A stretch of DNA of 27,608 bases, taken from contig MGUR01000074.1 of assembly GCA_001800075.1 (NCBI GenBank), forward strand, positions 1 through 27,608, in the 5' to 3' direction. The notes beneath the pieces are model-generated. The model was not told where the DNA came from. It searched no databases and saw only the letters and a program-made list of their open reading frames with translations. This document shows positions 1 through 6,626 of the stretch, in pieces; position 1 is the first letter of the stretch; the number at the start of each line of letters is the position of its first letter. The DNA is from Elusimicrobia bacterium RIFCSPLOWO2_01_FULL_59_12. Its GTDB lineage: Bacteria; Elusimicrobiota; Elusimicrobia; 2-01-FULL-59-12. The translations under genes and the position numbers were made by a program.

Positions 1-88
1 AAAGGCGCTCGGACAACCCCTGAAACGCCTGCGCGCTCCCGGAGCTCATCAACCCTACGGCCACGATCCATGCCAGACCTTTTTTCAC
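1..88 (-). CDS. N-terminus of an exported protein, probably a beta-barrel (partial)
   Basis: Only the first 29 codons are inside the window; the gene runs off the left edge. Reading from a GTG at 88, the product begins V(M)KKGLAWIVAVGLMSSG followed by SAQA, a textbook signal peptide with two lysines, a hydrophobic core and an A-x-A cleavage site. The layout is very like the start of the OmpA-family neighbour (MKKVFVLILAFG, then VAQA-FDWFGGRLS here versus SAQA-FQGLSERL), so the two may be tandem paralogues, though this is inference from about 30 residues. It lies downstream of the OmpA gene on the same strand, across a strong hairpin at 125-183. A possible weak ribosome site (AAGG) lies about 9 bases upstream. 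The mature domain is not visible, so no function is claimed. Confidence 0.6.
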   Translation of the reverse strand, partial: MKKGLAWIVAVGLMSSGSAQAFQGLSERL

Positions 89-124
89 GATGATTCGCCT
101 TATTCTCTCAACCGTCGGGTAGAC

Positions 125-183
125 CGCCCTTGAAAGTCGCCGCTCCCGGGGGAAGTAATGAGAGCGAGCGACTTTCAAGGGCG
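125..183. repeat. Long intergenic inverted repeat (hairpin) with a competing smaller hairpin
   Basis: The arms 125-140 (CGCCCTTGAAAGTCGC) and 168-183 are exact reverse complements over 16 bases. CGCTC at 141-145 pairs further with 162-166 across a one-base bulge at 167, leaving a loop at about 146-161. There is no T-run on either side, so it is not a canonical intrinsic terminator. The right arm overlaps a second, mutually exclusive stem: TTCAAGG (174-180) with CCTTGAA (185-191) around a GCGA tetraloop. It separates the end of the OmpA-family gene from the partial exported-protein gene and may act as a processing, termination or attenuation structure. Confidence 0.7.
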
Positions 184-201
184 ACCTTGAATCAACGGCT
201 C

Positions 202-1344
202 TTAATTCAAAAAGAACAAAAACTCAACACGTCGGTTTTGGGCGCGGCCTTCCACGGTCTCATTGGACGTGATCGGGCGGGTCTTTCCAAACCCCGCGGC
301 CACGGCCTGGTCGGCCGGCACCCCGGTGCTGACCAAATACGTCCGCACCGCATCCGCTCGTTTTTGCGACAGGTTCAAATTGTAGCCGTCGCTCCCCTGG
401 CTGTCCGTATGACCTTCCACGCGCAGTTTTAAGTTTGGATACTTTTTGGCGGTCTCCGCGATCTTGTCGAGGGCGGCGTGTGATTCGTCCAACAGCTCGG
501 CGCTTCCCGTTTTGAAGTTGATCGGCTGAAGGTCCTTGCGGGCGATCATCTGCTTGATCGCGCCTAGTTCGGCCTGTGCTTGCGCAGTTTGAGATTGCAA
601 GTCCCGCGCCTTGCGGTCGGCTTCGGTTTTGGCGGCGTCCAGCTGCGCTTGACTCAGCTGTTGTGCCGCTAACACCTGCTGCCCGGAGGCCGCGGCTCGC
701 GCGTTGGCATCTGCGGTTTGTTGCTGCGCGGCATCGGCGCGTTGTTTTTGCGTCTCTGCCTCTTCTTTAGCGCGGCGCGTGGCAGGACCGTCTCCAAAGT
801 AAAGGTTCAACATCGCAACGGCGGACGGAAGTCCGTAAGAATTACGATTTTTCTTCAGGAAGTTATGATAAAGGCCCTCCACTCCGATGGAGGTATGTTC
901 ATTGATGAACAATTCCAATCCTAGTCCCCCCTGCGCGGCTAATTGAGTCCATCTCGTTACGGAGCCGTCTGTATTCTCCTGACGATTAAAGGAGGCGCCG
1001 GCGCCGGCTGTGATGTAGGGCGTAAATGGCAAATGATGGAAAAGGTTGTACCGCAGCGAGCCGACTAGAGGACGGAAATGAAGGTCGCTCGCAGACGTTC
1101 GGTTCTTGGCCTGGAGGTCGGCATAGGAAACGACGAACGATACATCATTGTCGATGAAATACTTCGTGTGCGCAGTCCACATGCGTGCTTCTTTGTACTG
1201 GTCTTGAAAGGCGTAGGGCAATTTAGGTTTGTCGTAGCCGTAGCCGCCCCCGATCGATAGCCTCCCGCCGAACCAATCAAACGCCTGCGCCACACCGCTG
1301 TTTAAAAGCCCGAAGGCTAGGATGAGGACAAATACCTTTTTCAT
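202..1344 (-). CDS. OmpA-family outer-membrane protein (beta-barrel, coiled coil, peptidoglycan-binding domain)
   Basis: The 380-residue product should anchor the outer membrane to peptidoglycan. Residues 1-21 are a signal peptide (MKKVFVLILAFG, cleavage after VAQA). Residues 22-185 are rich in alternating aromatic/Gly strands typical of an 8-strand OmpA-like barrel and end in an aromatic strand (LNLYFGDG). Residues 188-270 are an Ala/Gln/Glu-rich coiled-coil linker. Residues 272-380 are the OmpA C-terminal domain, with INFKTGSAEL, VEGHTDSQGSDGYNL, LSQKRADAV and the terminal NRRVEF, the motifs that hold diaminopimelate in this family. The ATG at 1344 has a GGAGAAC ribosome site. It lies 52 bases downstream of the lmo0937-type gene and is probably co-transcribed with it from the promoter at 1572-1666. 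The exact role (porin or structural) cannot be read from the sequence. Confidence 0.93.
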   Translation of the reverse strand: MKKVFVLILAFGLLNSGVAQAFDWFGGRLSIGGGYGYDKPKLPYAFQDQYKEARMWTAHTKYFIDNDVSFVVSYADLQAKNRTSASDLHFRPLVGSLRYNLFHHLPFTPYITAGAGASFNRQENTDGSVTRWTQLAAQGGLGLELFINEHTSIGVEGLYHNFLKKNRNSYGLPSAVAMLNLYFGDGPATRRAKEEAETQKQRADAAQQQTADANARAAASGQQVLAAQQLSQAQLDAAKTEADRKARDLQSQTAQAQAELGAIKQMIARKDLQPINFKTGSAELLDESHAALDKIAETAKKYPNLKLRVEGHTDSQGSDGYNLNLSQKRADAVRTYLVSTGVPADQAVAAGFGKTRPITSNETVEGRAQNRRVEFLFFLN

Positions 1345-1396
1345 GATTTTGTTCTCCTTTTTTATTTTTAAAACGTAGATTTAACAATTCAAAGAG

Positions 1397-1546
1397 TTAA
1401 ATGGGCTTGCGTCCCTGAATGATCCGTATCGCCATCACGGCCAAGGCTATAACTAGTAAGAGGTGGATGAACCCCCCCATCGTATAGGAAGTGACCAGAC
1501 CCAGCGCCCAAAGAACCAGCAAAACAACAAAGATTGTCCATAACAT
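1397..1546 (-). CDS. lmo0937-family (DUF5670-like) small membrane protein
   Basis: This 49-residue protein is too short for ordinary ORF calling. It begins MLWTIFVVLLVLWALGL, continues VTSYTMGGFIHLLLVIALA and ends RIIQGRKPI. Two hydrophobic helices (about 3-17 and 25-41) flank a Ser-Tyr-Thr-x-Gly-Gly turn, which is the hallmark of the lmo0937 family of tiny inner-membrane proteins. These are widespread and often stress- or biofilm-associated, but without a known biochemical role. A strong AGGAGG site lies just ahead of the ATG at 1546. About 25 bases further upstream is one of the six conserved promoters (1572-1666). The OmpA-family gene follows in the same direction. The family call is by pattern memory; the gene itself is well supported by start, ribosome site, promoter and composition. 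Confidence 0.88.
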   Translation of the reverse strand: MLWTIFVVLLVLWALGLVTSYTMGGFIHLLLVIALAVMAIRIIQGRKPI

Positions 1547-1571
1547 AAGTTCCTCCTTTATCCTCCATTGC

Positions 1572-1666
1572 ATGTTAGGAGATACGGACGTCGCTGACCA
1601 TCAGGAGAGAGGACTATATTTTTCATCGGTAAAACCACTAGGGTGGGACTACACTAAATGCTGATA
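1572..1666 (-). promoter_or_regulatory. Conserved promoter element, copy A (drives lmo0937-type gene)
   Basis: Read on the minus strand: TAGTCCCACCCTAGTGG-type boxes, then GAAAAATATAG, then CTCCTGATGGTCAG. The -35-like hexamer is TGGTCA (1600-1595) and the -10-like hexamer TAACAT (1577-1572), separated by 17 bases. The ATG at 1546 lies 25 bases after the -10, giving a leader of roughly 18-20 nt. It aligns along its whole length with five other copies in the window. The upstream boxes probably bind an activator, since the -35 is poor. Confidence 0.75.
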
Positions 1667-1692
1667 AAGTGACAAGCAGGGAGAGTTCAGGG

Positions 1693-1893
1693 TCAAGCGT
1701 TGCGGCTATTAAGGAGAGCGGCCCCGGAGAGCGCAGCCACCACGCCGCTGATCGTCATCCACATCGCCTTGTTCGTGACAGAGCCGGTGAAAAACCTCGA
1801 GAGATCTGAACTGAATGACTGCGATGCGTTGTAACCGGCCAGGATAAGGATCACGCCTGCGACAAACAGAGCCAGTCCGATAGCTTTAGTCAT
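1693..1893 (-). CDS. DUF3185-family small membrane protein
   Basis: The 66-residue product has two predicted membrane helices (about 4-22 and 44-62) around a conserved polar stretch reading NASQSFSSDLSRFFTGS. That stretch is characteristic of the DUF3185 family, small proteins common in Proteobacteria and relatives with no established function. Its ATG (1893-1891) overlaps the TGA of the diguanylate cyclase gene in an ATGA arrangement, with a GGAGG ribosome site inside the cyclase gene. The two are therefore translationally coupled and share the promoter at 2897-2992. An inner-membrane partner or stress-related role is possible but is only inference from location. Confidence 0.88.
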   Translation of the reverse strand: MTKAIGLALFVAGVILILAGYNASQSFSSDLSRFFTGSVTNKAMWMTISGVVAALSGAALLNSRNA

Positions 1894-2861
1894 AAGGCCT
1901 CCATGGGAATGAGAGCGATATCCGATCTGCGTTTGCCTCGTTTTTCGATATACATTAACGCATCTGCCTGCGCGGTCAATTCCTTAATGGACGAAGTTCC
2001 CAGGGGGTTCGAGCGCGCCACACCCACGCTCAGCCCAATGGGCTGGGTGTATTTATTTTGAAGTGCGTGGCGTTTTATATTCACTTGCAATCGGGCCATC
2101 TGTATCGCCGCGCTGTCGTGGCCGTTCTCGATGGTCGCGACCGCAAACTCATCCCCGCCAATGCGAGCGATGATGTCGGACTTTCGGAATGTTTTCTTCA
2201 ATATCTCAGCCGTCCGAGTGATGGCTTGATCTCCCGCCTGATGTCCCGCTTGATCATTGATTTGTTTCAAACTGTCCAAGTCGGCATAGATGACGAAAAT
2301 CCGTTTACCGCGGCGTTGGGCCAGGTCTAAATAGATTTGACTTAATACCTCATAGCCGCGGCGATTATATAAGCCAGTGAGCTCGTCGGTCATCGTTTCG
2401 CTTCTTAAGGACGCATGGAGTATTCCCAACGCATTTTCCGACTGTTTACGTTGAGTTATATCCTCGACCGCGAGAAGAAGGATCCGCCTCACGCCAGGGA
2501 TCTCGACGCGGCGCGCGTTAAACATCACCGTTCGGCGACCGATGGATGGGAAATGGCCGTCGACCTCGAAATCCGCTAGATCGGACCGCTTGGCGAGAAT
2601 CGCCTCCAACCAGCTCCGCAAAGCAGGTGTTTTCCACGCGCCGTCCCCGAGCGAATCAAGACACTTGCCGTTGATCTCCTTGGGCGAGAGATGAAAGTTC
2701 TGGCAAAAGGACTTATTGACCAGTCGGATACGCAGGCCCCCATCAAGGACCACGAAGGGTTCTCGAATAGTATCCAGAATCGCCCGGATGTGGTCAGATA
2801 GCCGTGCAAACCGTAGTCGGCCGCGGTTACGAGCTGCCCGATCAAGAACACTCATGGTCAT
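1890..2861 (-). CDS. PAS-GGDEF diguanylate cyclase
   Basis: This 323-residue soluble protein should make cyclic di-GMP from GTP. Residues about 22-140 form a PAS sensor domain (EPFVVLDGGLRIRLVNKSF at its start, AVEDITQRKQSE at its end). Residues about 155-320 form the GGDEF domain, with TDELTGLYNRRGY, then YADLDSLKQIND (Mg-binding Asp), and an intact GGDEF at 235-239. An RxxD inhibitory site (RKSD, 226-229) lies exactly five residues before GGDEF, so product feedback inhibition is expected. There is no transmembrane segment, so it senses a cytoplasmic cue or partner. The start may be Met1 or Met3. It is the first gene after promoter copy B and is coupled to the DUF3185 gene, which places c-di-GMP synthesis in the same regulon as the exopolysaccharide locus. 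Confidence 0.95.
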   Translation of the reverse strand: MTMSVLDRAARNRGRLRFARLSDHIRAILDTIREPFVVLDGGLRIRLVNKSFCQNFHLSPKEINGKCLDSLGDGAWKTPALRSWLEAILAKRSDLADFEVDGHFPSIGRRTVMFNARRVEIPGVRRILLLAVEDITQRKQSENALGILHASLRSETMTDELTGLYNRRGYEVLSQIYLDLAQRRGKRIFVIYADLDSLKQINDQAGHQAGDQAITRTAEILKKTFRKSDIIARIGGDEFAVATIENGHDSAAIQMARLQVNIKRHALQNKYTQPIGLSVGVARSNPLGTSSIKELTAQADALMYIEKRGKRRSDIALIPMEAL

Positions 2862-2896
2862 CGTAACGCTGAACCCTCGTAATCCTTCCTTGATGG

Positions 2897-2992
2897 ATGC
2901 TAGCAGGAAACGGCATCGCTGCCTATCAGGACGGAGCGCTATTTTCTTCGTCCGACAAACTACCAGGCCGGGACTAGGTCAACTGCTGATGG
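2897..2992 (-). promoter_or_regulatory. Conserved promoter element, copy B (drives diguanylate cyclase-DUF3185)
   Basis: Minus-strand reading: ATCAGCAGTTGACCTAGTCC, then GGCCTGGTAGTTT, GAAAATAGCGCTCC and CCTGATAGGCA. The -35-like TAGGCA is at 2925-2920, the -10-like TAGCAT at 2902-2897, spacer 17. The ATG at 2861 is 35 bases beyond the -10. The stretch CTATCAGGACGGAGCGCTAT (plus-strand spelling, 2923-2942) also occurs exactly in copy F at 27439-27458. It is back to back with copy C; the two share the upstream region around 2990-3015. Confidence 0.75.
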
Positions 2993-3014
2993 AGTCATTG
3001 ACACCCTAGGACAG

Positions 3015-3109
3015 TATAGGGGTTTGGCGTATTCTCGCCCTGGTAGTTTTGAGGAGACCAAAAATAGGACTCAGGACTGATAGGCAGCCGCGGTGTTCTT
3101 TACTAGTAT
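3015..3109 (+). promoter_or_regulatory. Conserved promoter element, copy C (orphan, fires toward the 3' end of the PorV-like gene)
   Basis: Plus-strand reading: TATAGGGGTTTGGCGTATTC, CCCTGGTAGTTTT, CAAAAATAGGACTC, then ACTGATAGGCA. The -35-like TAGGCA is 3081-3086 and the -10-like TAGTAT 3104-3109, spacer 17. Unlike the other copies, no start codon with a ribosome site follows. The convergent minus-strand gene ends at 3149, so a transcript would be antisense to it or a short RNA. A 7-bp inverted repeat (TGTTCTT 3094-3100, AAGAACA 3112-3118) straddles the -10. Confidence 0.65.
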
Positions 3110-3148
3110 CGAAGAACAGATCAGGGAGAACGCTCTCGGGTCAAACGC

Positions 3149-4267
3149 CTAGCGCGGGCGACGTCGTGAAACGGGAGCATCGTCGTTTGAGAGAAGCTCC
3201 ATAAGTTGCTGGAAGTCGGATTCGGTGGCGTCTGGGTCGTTTTTGGCAAGAGCTCGTTTTTTGATGGGCTGGTATTGAATCAAATTGCGCTTTTCTCTTC
3301 CGCTTTCTCTCAAGCGAAGGACCAGTGAGAAATAATGGGTACTACCGAGATCTCCCAGGGGGACCCAGGCATAGGAGAATTCCAGCTTATGAGCATGAAC
3401 CCCGAAGCCCGTCGAGAACCCGGCCAGCGCCCCCAGCCCTCGGACGGTATCTGTCCGGTAGCCTGTCCGGAGGGAATACATCGGCAATGGATGCCATTCG
3501 AAGCCTAGGTGAGCGCTTGCCAACCCTGTTTGACGGTAAACCGCTTCCGTGCTGATATTCCACCGATTGTTGGGCTGATACGCCGCTCCCAGGCGGAAGG
3601 CCAGCGGCAGGGAATCCCGTTGCTGCAGAAACGTCAGCTTGGACCCCACATTGGTGAGCACAGAGGAGAGAGTAAGCTTTTCGCTCGCCCGGAACATACT
3701 TCCGAAATCGAGTGCATAAGCATTGGCCGAGACATCGTCGATTTTAGCATTGATCCATTTTCCCGTGATCCCCAGGGATAATTGGTCCGTCACGACGCGG
3801 CCATACGCCAAGTTGTAGGCCGCATAATGGCTGGAAAAATCGCCAATGGGTTGTCCGGTGGCGTCGGTCCCAGCCACATTGCCGCTTCCCAGATATTGAA
3901 CGGAACCTCCCCAGGACGCCCGTGGGGCCATGGGTAGCGGAAGAGCAAAGCTGAGATATTCGTAGTGGATGGAATCAACGTAGGAGAGATGTTGTGCGGC
4001 AAACTCAGTGGACGGCAGAAAGCCCAGGCCGCCCGGATTCAGGGTGGCGGCGTAGGCATCATCCGCGCGGGCGCTGTAGGCCGCCCCCATCGACGCCGGG
4101 CCGGCCCCTACAGGAATGTCCAGAAAGGATGCCCCTGCCGTGCCGGAGGCGGCTTGCGATGGGATAGTGAGAGTTGAAACAGCACTACTTATCATAATGA
4201 TTAGATAGAGTGCGGCTCGCGGAGACTTGATACACATAGGGGTACTATAAGCGCTTTTTTTCCACAA
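3149..4267 (-). CDS. PorV/PorQ-like outer-membrane beta-barrel protein
   Basis: This protein of about 372 residues has an N-terminal signal region (hydrophobic ALYLIIMISSAVSTL, cleavage near SQAASG). It is followed by FLDIPVGAGPASMGAAYSA, DDAYAATLNPGGLGFL and a YVDSIHYEYLSFALPL strand, the signature opening of the PorV/PorQ (UPF0164-like) FadL-type barrels. PorV in Bacteroidetes shuttles type IX secretion cargo at the outer membrane; homologues elsewhere have unclear roles. The last 60 residues are charged and low in strand character. The longest frame starts at a TTG (4267, AAGG four bases ahead); an ATG at 4237 gives a more compact signal peptide but has no clear ribosome site. It is divergent from the plus-strand orphan, and its 3' end faces promoter copy C. 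Confidence 0.85.
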   Translation of the reverse strand: MWKKSAYSTPMCIKSPRAALYLIIMISSAVSTLTIPSQAASGTAGASFLDIPVGAGPASMGAAYSARADDAYAATLNPGGLGFLPSTEFAAQHLSYVDSIHYEYLSFALPLPMAPRASWGGSVQYLGSGNVAGTDATGQPIGDFSSHYAAYNLAYGRVVTDQLSLGITGKWINAKIDDVSANAYALDFGSMFRASEKLTLSSVLTNVGSKLTFLQQRDSLPLAFRLGAAYQPNNRWNISTEAVYRQTGLASAHLGFEWHPLPMYSLRTGYRTDTVRGLGALAGFSTGFGVHAHKLEFSYAWVPLGDLGSTHYFSLVLRLRESGREKRNLIQYQPIKKRALAKNDPDATESDFQQLMELLSNDDAPVSRRRPR

Positions 4268-4349
4268 AAAGCCTTATGTGTCTTTATTCCCCCCCCCATG
4301 CGCGTCCAATCGGGGTGAGTCCTGTTCGGAAGATAGAAAGGAGCTTGAG

Positions 4350-5087
4350 ATGGGTACTGCGCACTATTTTGTAACGAGCGATGTGATAGCCTTCAAGCGT
4401 CGTCTGGAGGCGGAACACTATTCCTGCAAGGAAGTGTACGGCTGGGAGGTCTGTTCTAAAATTTTCGCGCGGGCGGTAGTCAAACATTACGGCTTCTGGC
4501 AGACATCACCCGCCAAAGTTCGCGTGACTTACGAACTCCTCAAAGAAGGTAAACCCCTTCTGCAGCTGACAAACAAGCTGAAAAAGCTGAATTGGGAATA
4601 CTTACAGGAACTTCCGGTCTGGATCACCAAGCGCGCGCCTCGAGCGAAGGCTCGCGCAAATAAATGGAAGGCGCTCCGGGCTTTTCTGCACCGGTACCGG
4701 GATCTCATCGGTTGTTTCAGGTATGCGCCGGACGAGATCCTGCTTGAAGGCAATCACCCGTTTAATATGGAAATCGCGGCGACCGCGAACGGACTGACAA
4801 TCTGCGTCCAATTCATCAGAGGTTTGTTGGCGGCTTATTCCCCCTTTGGCCTTGTGCGGGGACGCCGGCAGGTGGACAAACCCGCTCAACAGCGCAACGG
4901 GTGGATCAAGCGATATGCGAAAACCTATAAAAAGCGCGGATGGATAGCCCGAGAAATCGCGCGGGAGATTCAAAAGGAACTGCGGGAAGGCACATGGAAC
5001 GAGCGTTCAAAACTTCAGTACAACCTCGCGGGTGATACCATCTGTAAAATAGCAGGGATGAAAATCAGCCACCGCAACATGAATTGA
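4350..5087 (+). CDS. Hypothetical protein, basic, unrecognised (only plus-strand gene)
   Basis: I do not recognise this 245-residue protein. The ATG at 4350 is chosen because AAGGAG lies six bases ahead. The frame is open further upstream to a GTG at 4278, which would add 24 residues including a stretch encoded by a run of nine C (4289-4297). The product is soluble, rich in Lys, Arg, Trp and Tyr, with no signal peptide or membrane helix. The middle (KLKKLNWEYLQELP, then a long Arg/Lys helix around residues 96-120) and the C-terminus (GWIAREIAREIQKEL, then GDTICKIAGMK) resemble nucleic-acid-binding helices, possibly a helix-turn-helix, but this is speculative. It is divergent from the PorV-like gene and convergent with the barrel gene ending at 5100. 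An orphan or horizontally acquired gene is possible. Confidence 0.72.
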   Translation: MGTAHYFVTSDVIAFKRRLEAEHYSCKEVYGWEVCSKIFARAVVKHYGFWQTSPAKVRVTYELLKEGKPLLQLTNKLKKLNWEYLQELPVWITKRAPRAKARANKWKALRAFLHRYRDLIGCFRYAPDEILLEGNHPFNMEIAATANGLTICVQFIRGLLAAYSPFGLVRGRRQVDKPAQQRNGWIKRYAKTYKKRGWIAREIAREIQKELREGTWNERSKLQYNLAGDTICKIAGMKISHRNMN

Positions 5088-5099
5088 CGATGTCGCCGG

Positions 5100-5792
5100 C
5101 TAGGGCCCGGCCTGCAGCGGTTCGGAGCGCCCGAAGCGCCAGCCGAGGCGCAGTAACACAGTAGGCACGTCGAGGGTCCCGGTCCCGTAGGTGGATCTGC
5201 TGACGCCGAAGACGTGCCATGCCGACTCCAGTCCCATTACGAGGCGGTCCGTGATGTTCGTCTCCACTCCCACCCCGAAAGAAAAAGCCACGCCCAGCGA
5301 CCTGACATCTTGAATGTCGCGCGGCTCCGTTGTGTTCGTATCGGACCAGGCGGAACCTGGCAGAGGCGTTCCGTCGACTTTCTGACGAAAGTAAGCCAGT
5401 CCCACCCCGCTGTGGAGATAGGGCACCAACCGGGCTTCCGGAATCAACGTATAGCGGCCCAAGATCTCCAATGTGGCCGCGCTGTCCTGAAAAGTCGCGT
5501 CCAGTTGGCCCCCCGCCGGACTGTCCAACGGGGTGTCCTTGCTCGCGAAGGTATAGTAGTCGGCCTGTAGCCCCACTCCAAAGTAGTCATCGATTCCGTA
5601 GAGGTACCGGGCTCCGACCGTAGGACCAGGCCCGGCGTATTTCGAAAGGTTATTGATCGTTGTGGGAAAGGCGCCCCCTGCTCCCAGATTTAATTGCTGA
5701 GATCCCGCTCCTGTAATCGGCCAGGCGATAGTCATCGTACCCATCCCGAAAAGCAAAGCCAGCGCGAATTTAAGGATGTTTTGAATTCTCAA
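5100..5792 (-). CDS. Outer-membrane beta-barrel protein (OmpW/opacity-like)
   Basis: A TTG start at 5792 is preferred because AAGGAG lies five bases ahead, and it yields a 230-residue protein with a proper signal peptide (RIQNILKFALALLFGMGT, cleavage near ITGAGS). An open frame extends upstream to 5891, but that would overlap the previous gene and add non-signal sequence. The mature part is a small barrel of about eight strands: NLGAGGAFPT, TVGARYLYGID, FGVGLQADYYTF, PYLHSGVGLAYF, VAFSFGVGVETNI and the closing VPTVLLRLGWRFG. It is the last gene of the polysaccharide run and sits 16 bases after the Cys-rich secreted protein gene. A role as a surface component or small-molecule channel of the polysaccharide system is inference from position only. 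Confidence 0.82.
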   Translation of the reverse strand: MRIQNILKFALALLFGMGTMTIAWPITGAGSQQLNLGAGGAFPTTINNLSKYAGPGPTVGARYLYGIDDYFGVGLQADYYTFASKDTPLDSPAGGQLDATFQDSAATLEILGRYTLIPEARLVPYLHSGVGLAYFRQKVDGTPLPGSAWSDTNTTEPRDIQDVRSLGVAFSFGVGVETNITDRLVMGLESAWHVFGVSRSTYGTGTLDVPTVLLRLGWRFGRSEPLQAGP

Positions 5793-5808
5793 GATGACTC
5801 CTTCTTCG

Positions 5809-6438
5809 TCAGCGGATGGACAGGGCCGATTGCGGCATACCGGGTGGAAGCAACAACCTGCAGGGGCCGCCGGTACCAATGACCCGGTCATCCAGGTTCA
5901 GGACCAGGCTGAGCGTTCGGTCTGAGGATACCGTCAGCGGGGTCAACGGACAGGGGCCGCTGCAGACGCAGCCCGTATGGTTCGGCTCGAAACAATTGTT
6001 GATGGTAGAGGCCAACGGAGAATCTGAAAAGTAGACCCAGGGGAAATCTGAGACGTTGGCCGTCGCGTGGATCGCCATGCCGTCCGGGCTGACCGAAAGG
6101 TCATTGACTGCATCGCCGAAGATGTCCAGGGTCACCGGGCCCCCCGTACAAAGGCCGTCCGCCGCCAGCGGGACCAGCGTGACGAGATCGTCGATATGAA
6201 ACATCAGGCAATGATACGTTCCATGCGGGATGGCGCCGACCCCCAGAGTGGGATGGCCGGCGAGATCGACCGCCGTCGGGCTGGCGGTTCTGAAAATGGT
6301 GACTGCATCGGAACAGTCGCTGTTTTTTGAAACCCTCATTTCGAAGACCTTCACGATCAATGACGAAGGACTGGTCGCGGCCTGCCCGTTCATCGCCCCT
6401 CCCAGAAATAACGTGATTAAAACCCAATATTTTGTCAT
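5809..6438 (-). CDS. Secreted Cys-rich protein, weakly DUF4382-like
   Basis: The 209-residue product has a signal peptide (MTKYWVLITLFLGGAMNG, cleavage near QAA). The mature domain begins with a strand-rich segment (SSLIVKVFEMRVSKN, then AVDLAGHPTLGVGAIPHGTY). It recalls the DUF4382 class of exported Ig-like domains, where a value is computed over L, G and a final P-x-G-x-Y turn; this match is weak. About nine cysteines are present, four of them clustered in NCFEPNHTGCVCSGPC, suggesting disulfides in the periplasm or outside the cell. Its ATG overlaps the TGA of the small lipoprotein gene (ATGA), and the barrel gene follows. The lipoprotein, this protein and the barrel therefore form a small envelope module at the end of the operon. 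Function is unknown. Confidence 0.78.
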   Translation of the reverse strand: MTKYWVLITLFLGGAMNGQAATSPSSLIVKVFEMRVSKNSDCSDAVTIFRTASPTAVDLAGHPTLGVGAIPHGTYHCLMFHIDDLVTLVPLAADGLCTGGPVTLDIFGDAVNDLSVSPDGMAIHATANVSDFPWVYFSDSPLASTINNCFEPNHTGCVCSGPCPLTPLTVSSDRTLSLVLNLDDRVIGTGGPCRLLLPPGMPQSALSIR

Positions 6439-6614
6439 TGGGCGGCCCCCTTCACAGTCAGCACGTGCCTTTGTGCGGCAGCGCCTCCTCCGGCGCCGGC
6501 CGCGGAAGGATCAGTTTTTTTATCGCACGCCGCGAAGCCCGCGACCCAAATCATTCCGAGGATTCCCAGCAAGACCTTTCGTATCCCGAGCGGGGCATTT
6601 TGCATGTTTTTCAC
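6435..6614 (-). CDS. Small lipoprotein, 59 residues
   Basis: This short gene starts at a GTG (6614) four bases after a perfect AAGGAGG. The product reads V(M)KNMQNAPLGIRKVLLGI, then a hydrophobic core ending in GFAAC with Cys30 as the likely lipidated residue, and a short mature tail beginning DKKTDPSAAGAGGG. Asp after the Cys would favour inner-membrane retention under the E. coli +2 rule, which may not apply here. The TGA overlaps the next ATG (ATGA), showing translational coupling to the secreted Cys-rich protein. It lies 12 bases after the stop of the GT4 fusion gene. The tail is only about 30 residues and Ala/Gly-rich, so it is probably a small anchor or an entericidin-like peptide; no function can be assigned. 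Confidence 0.7.
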   Translation of the reverse strand: MKNMQNAPLGIRKVLLGILGMIWVAGFAACDKKTDPSAAGAGGGAAAQRHVLTVKGAAQ

Positions 6615-6626
6615 AAGTCCTCCTTG

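Noticed and set aside
2897..2925. A sigma-54 (-24/-12) promoter inside the conserved elements.
   Set aside because: No TGGCAC-N5-TTGC pattern occurs in the copies; the TANNAT hexamer 17-18 bases after TAGGCA fits a sigma-70-type promoter with an activator.
3325..3781. Plus-strand ORFs downstream of promoter copy C as its target gene.
   Set aside because: They have no ribosome sites, are Pro/Arg-rich shadows of the PorV-like gene on the other strand, and begin over 200 bases from the promoter.
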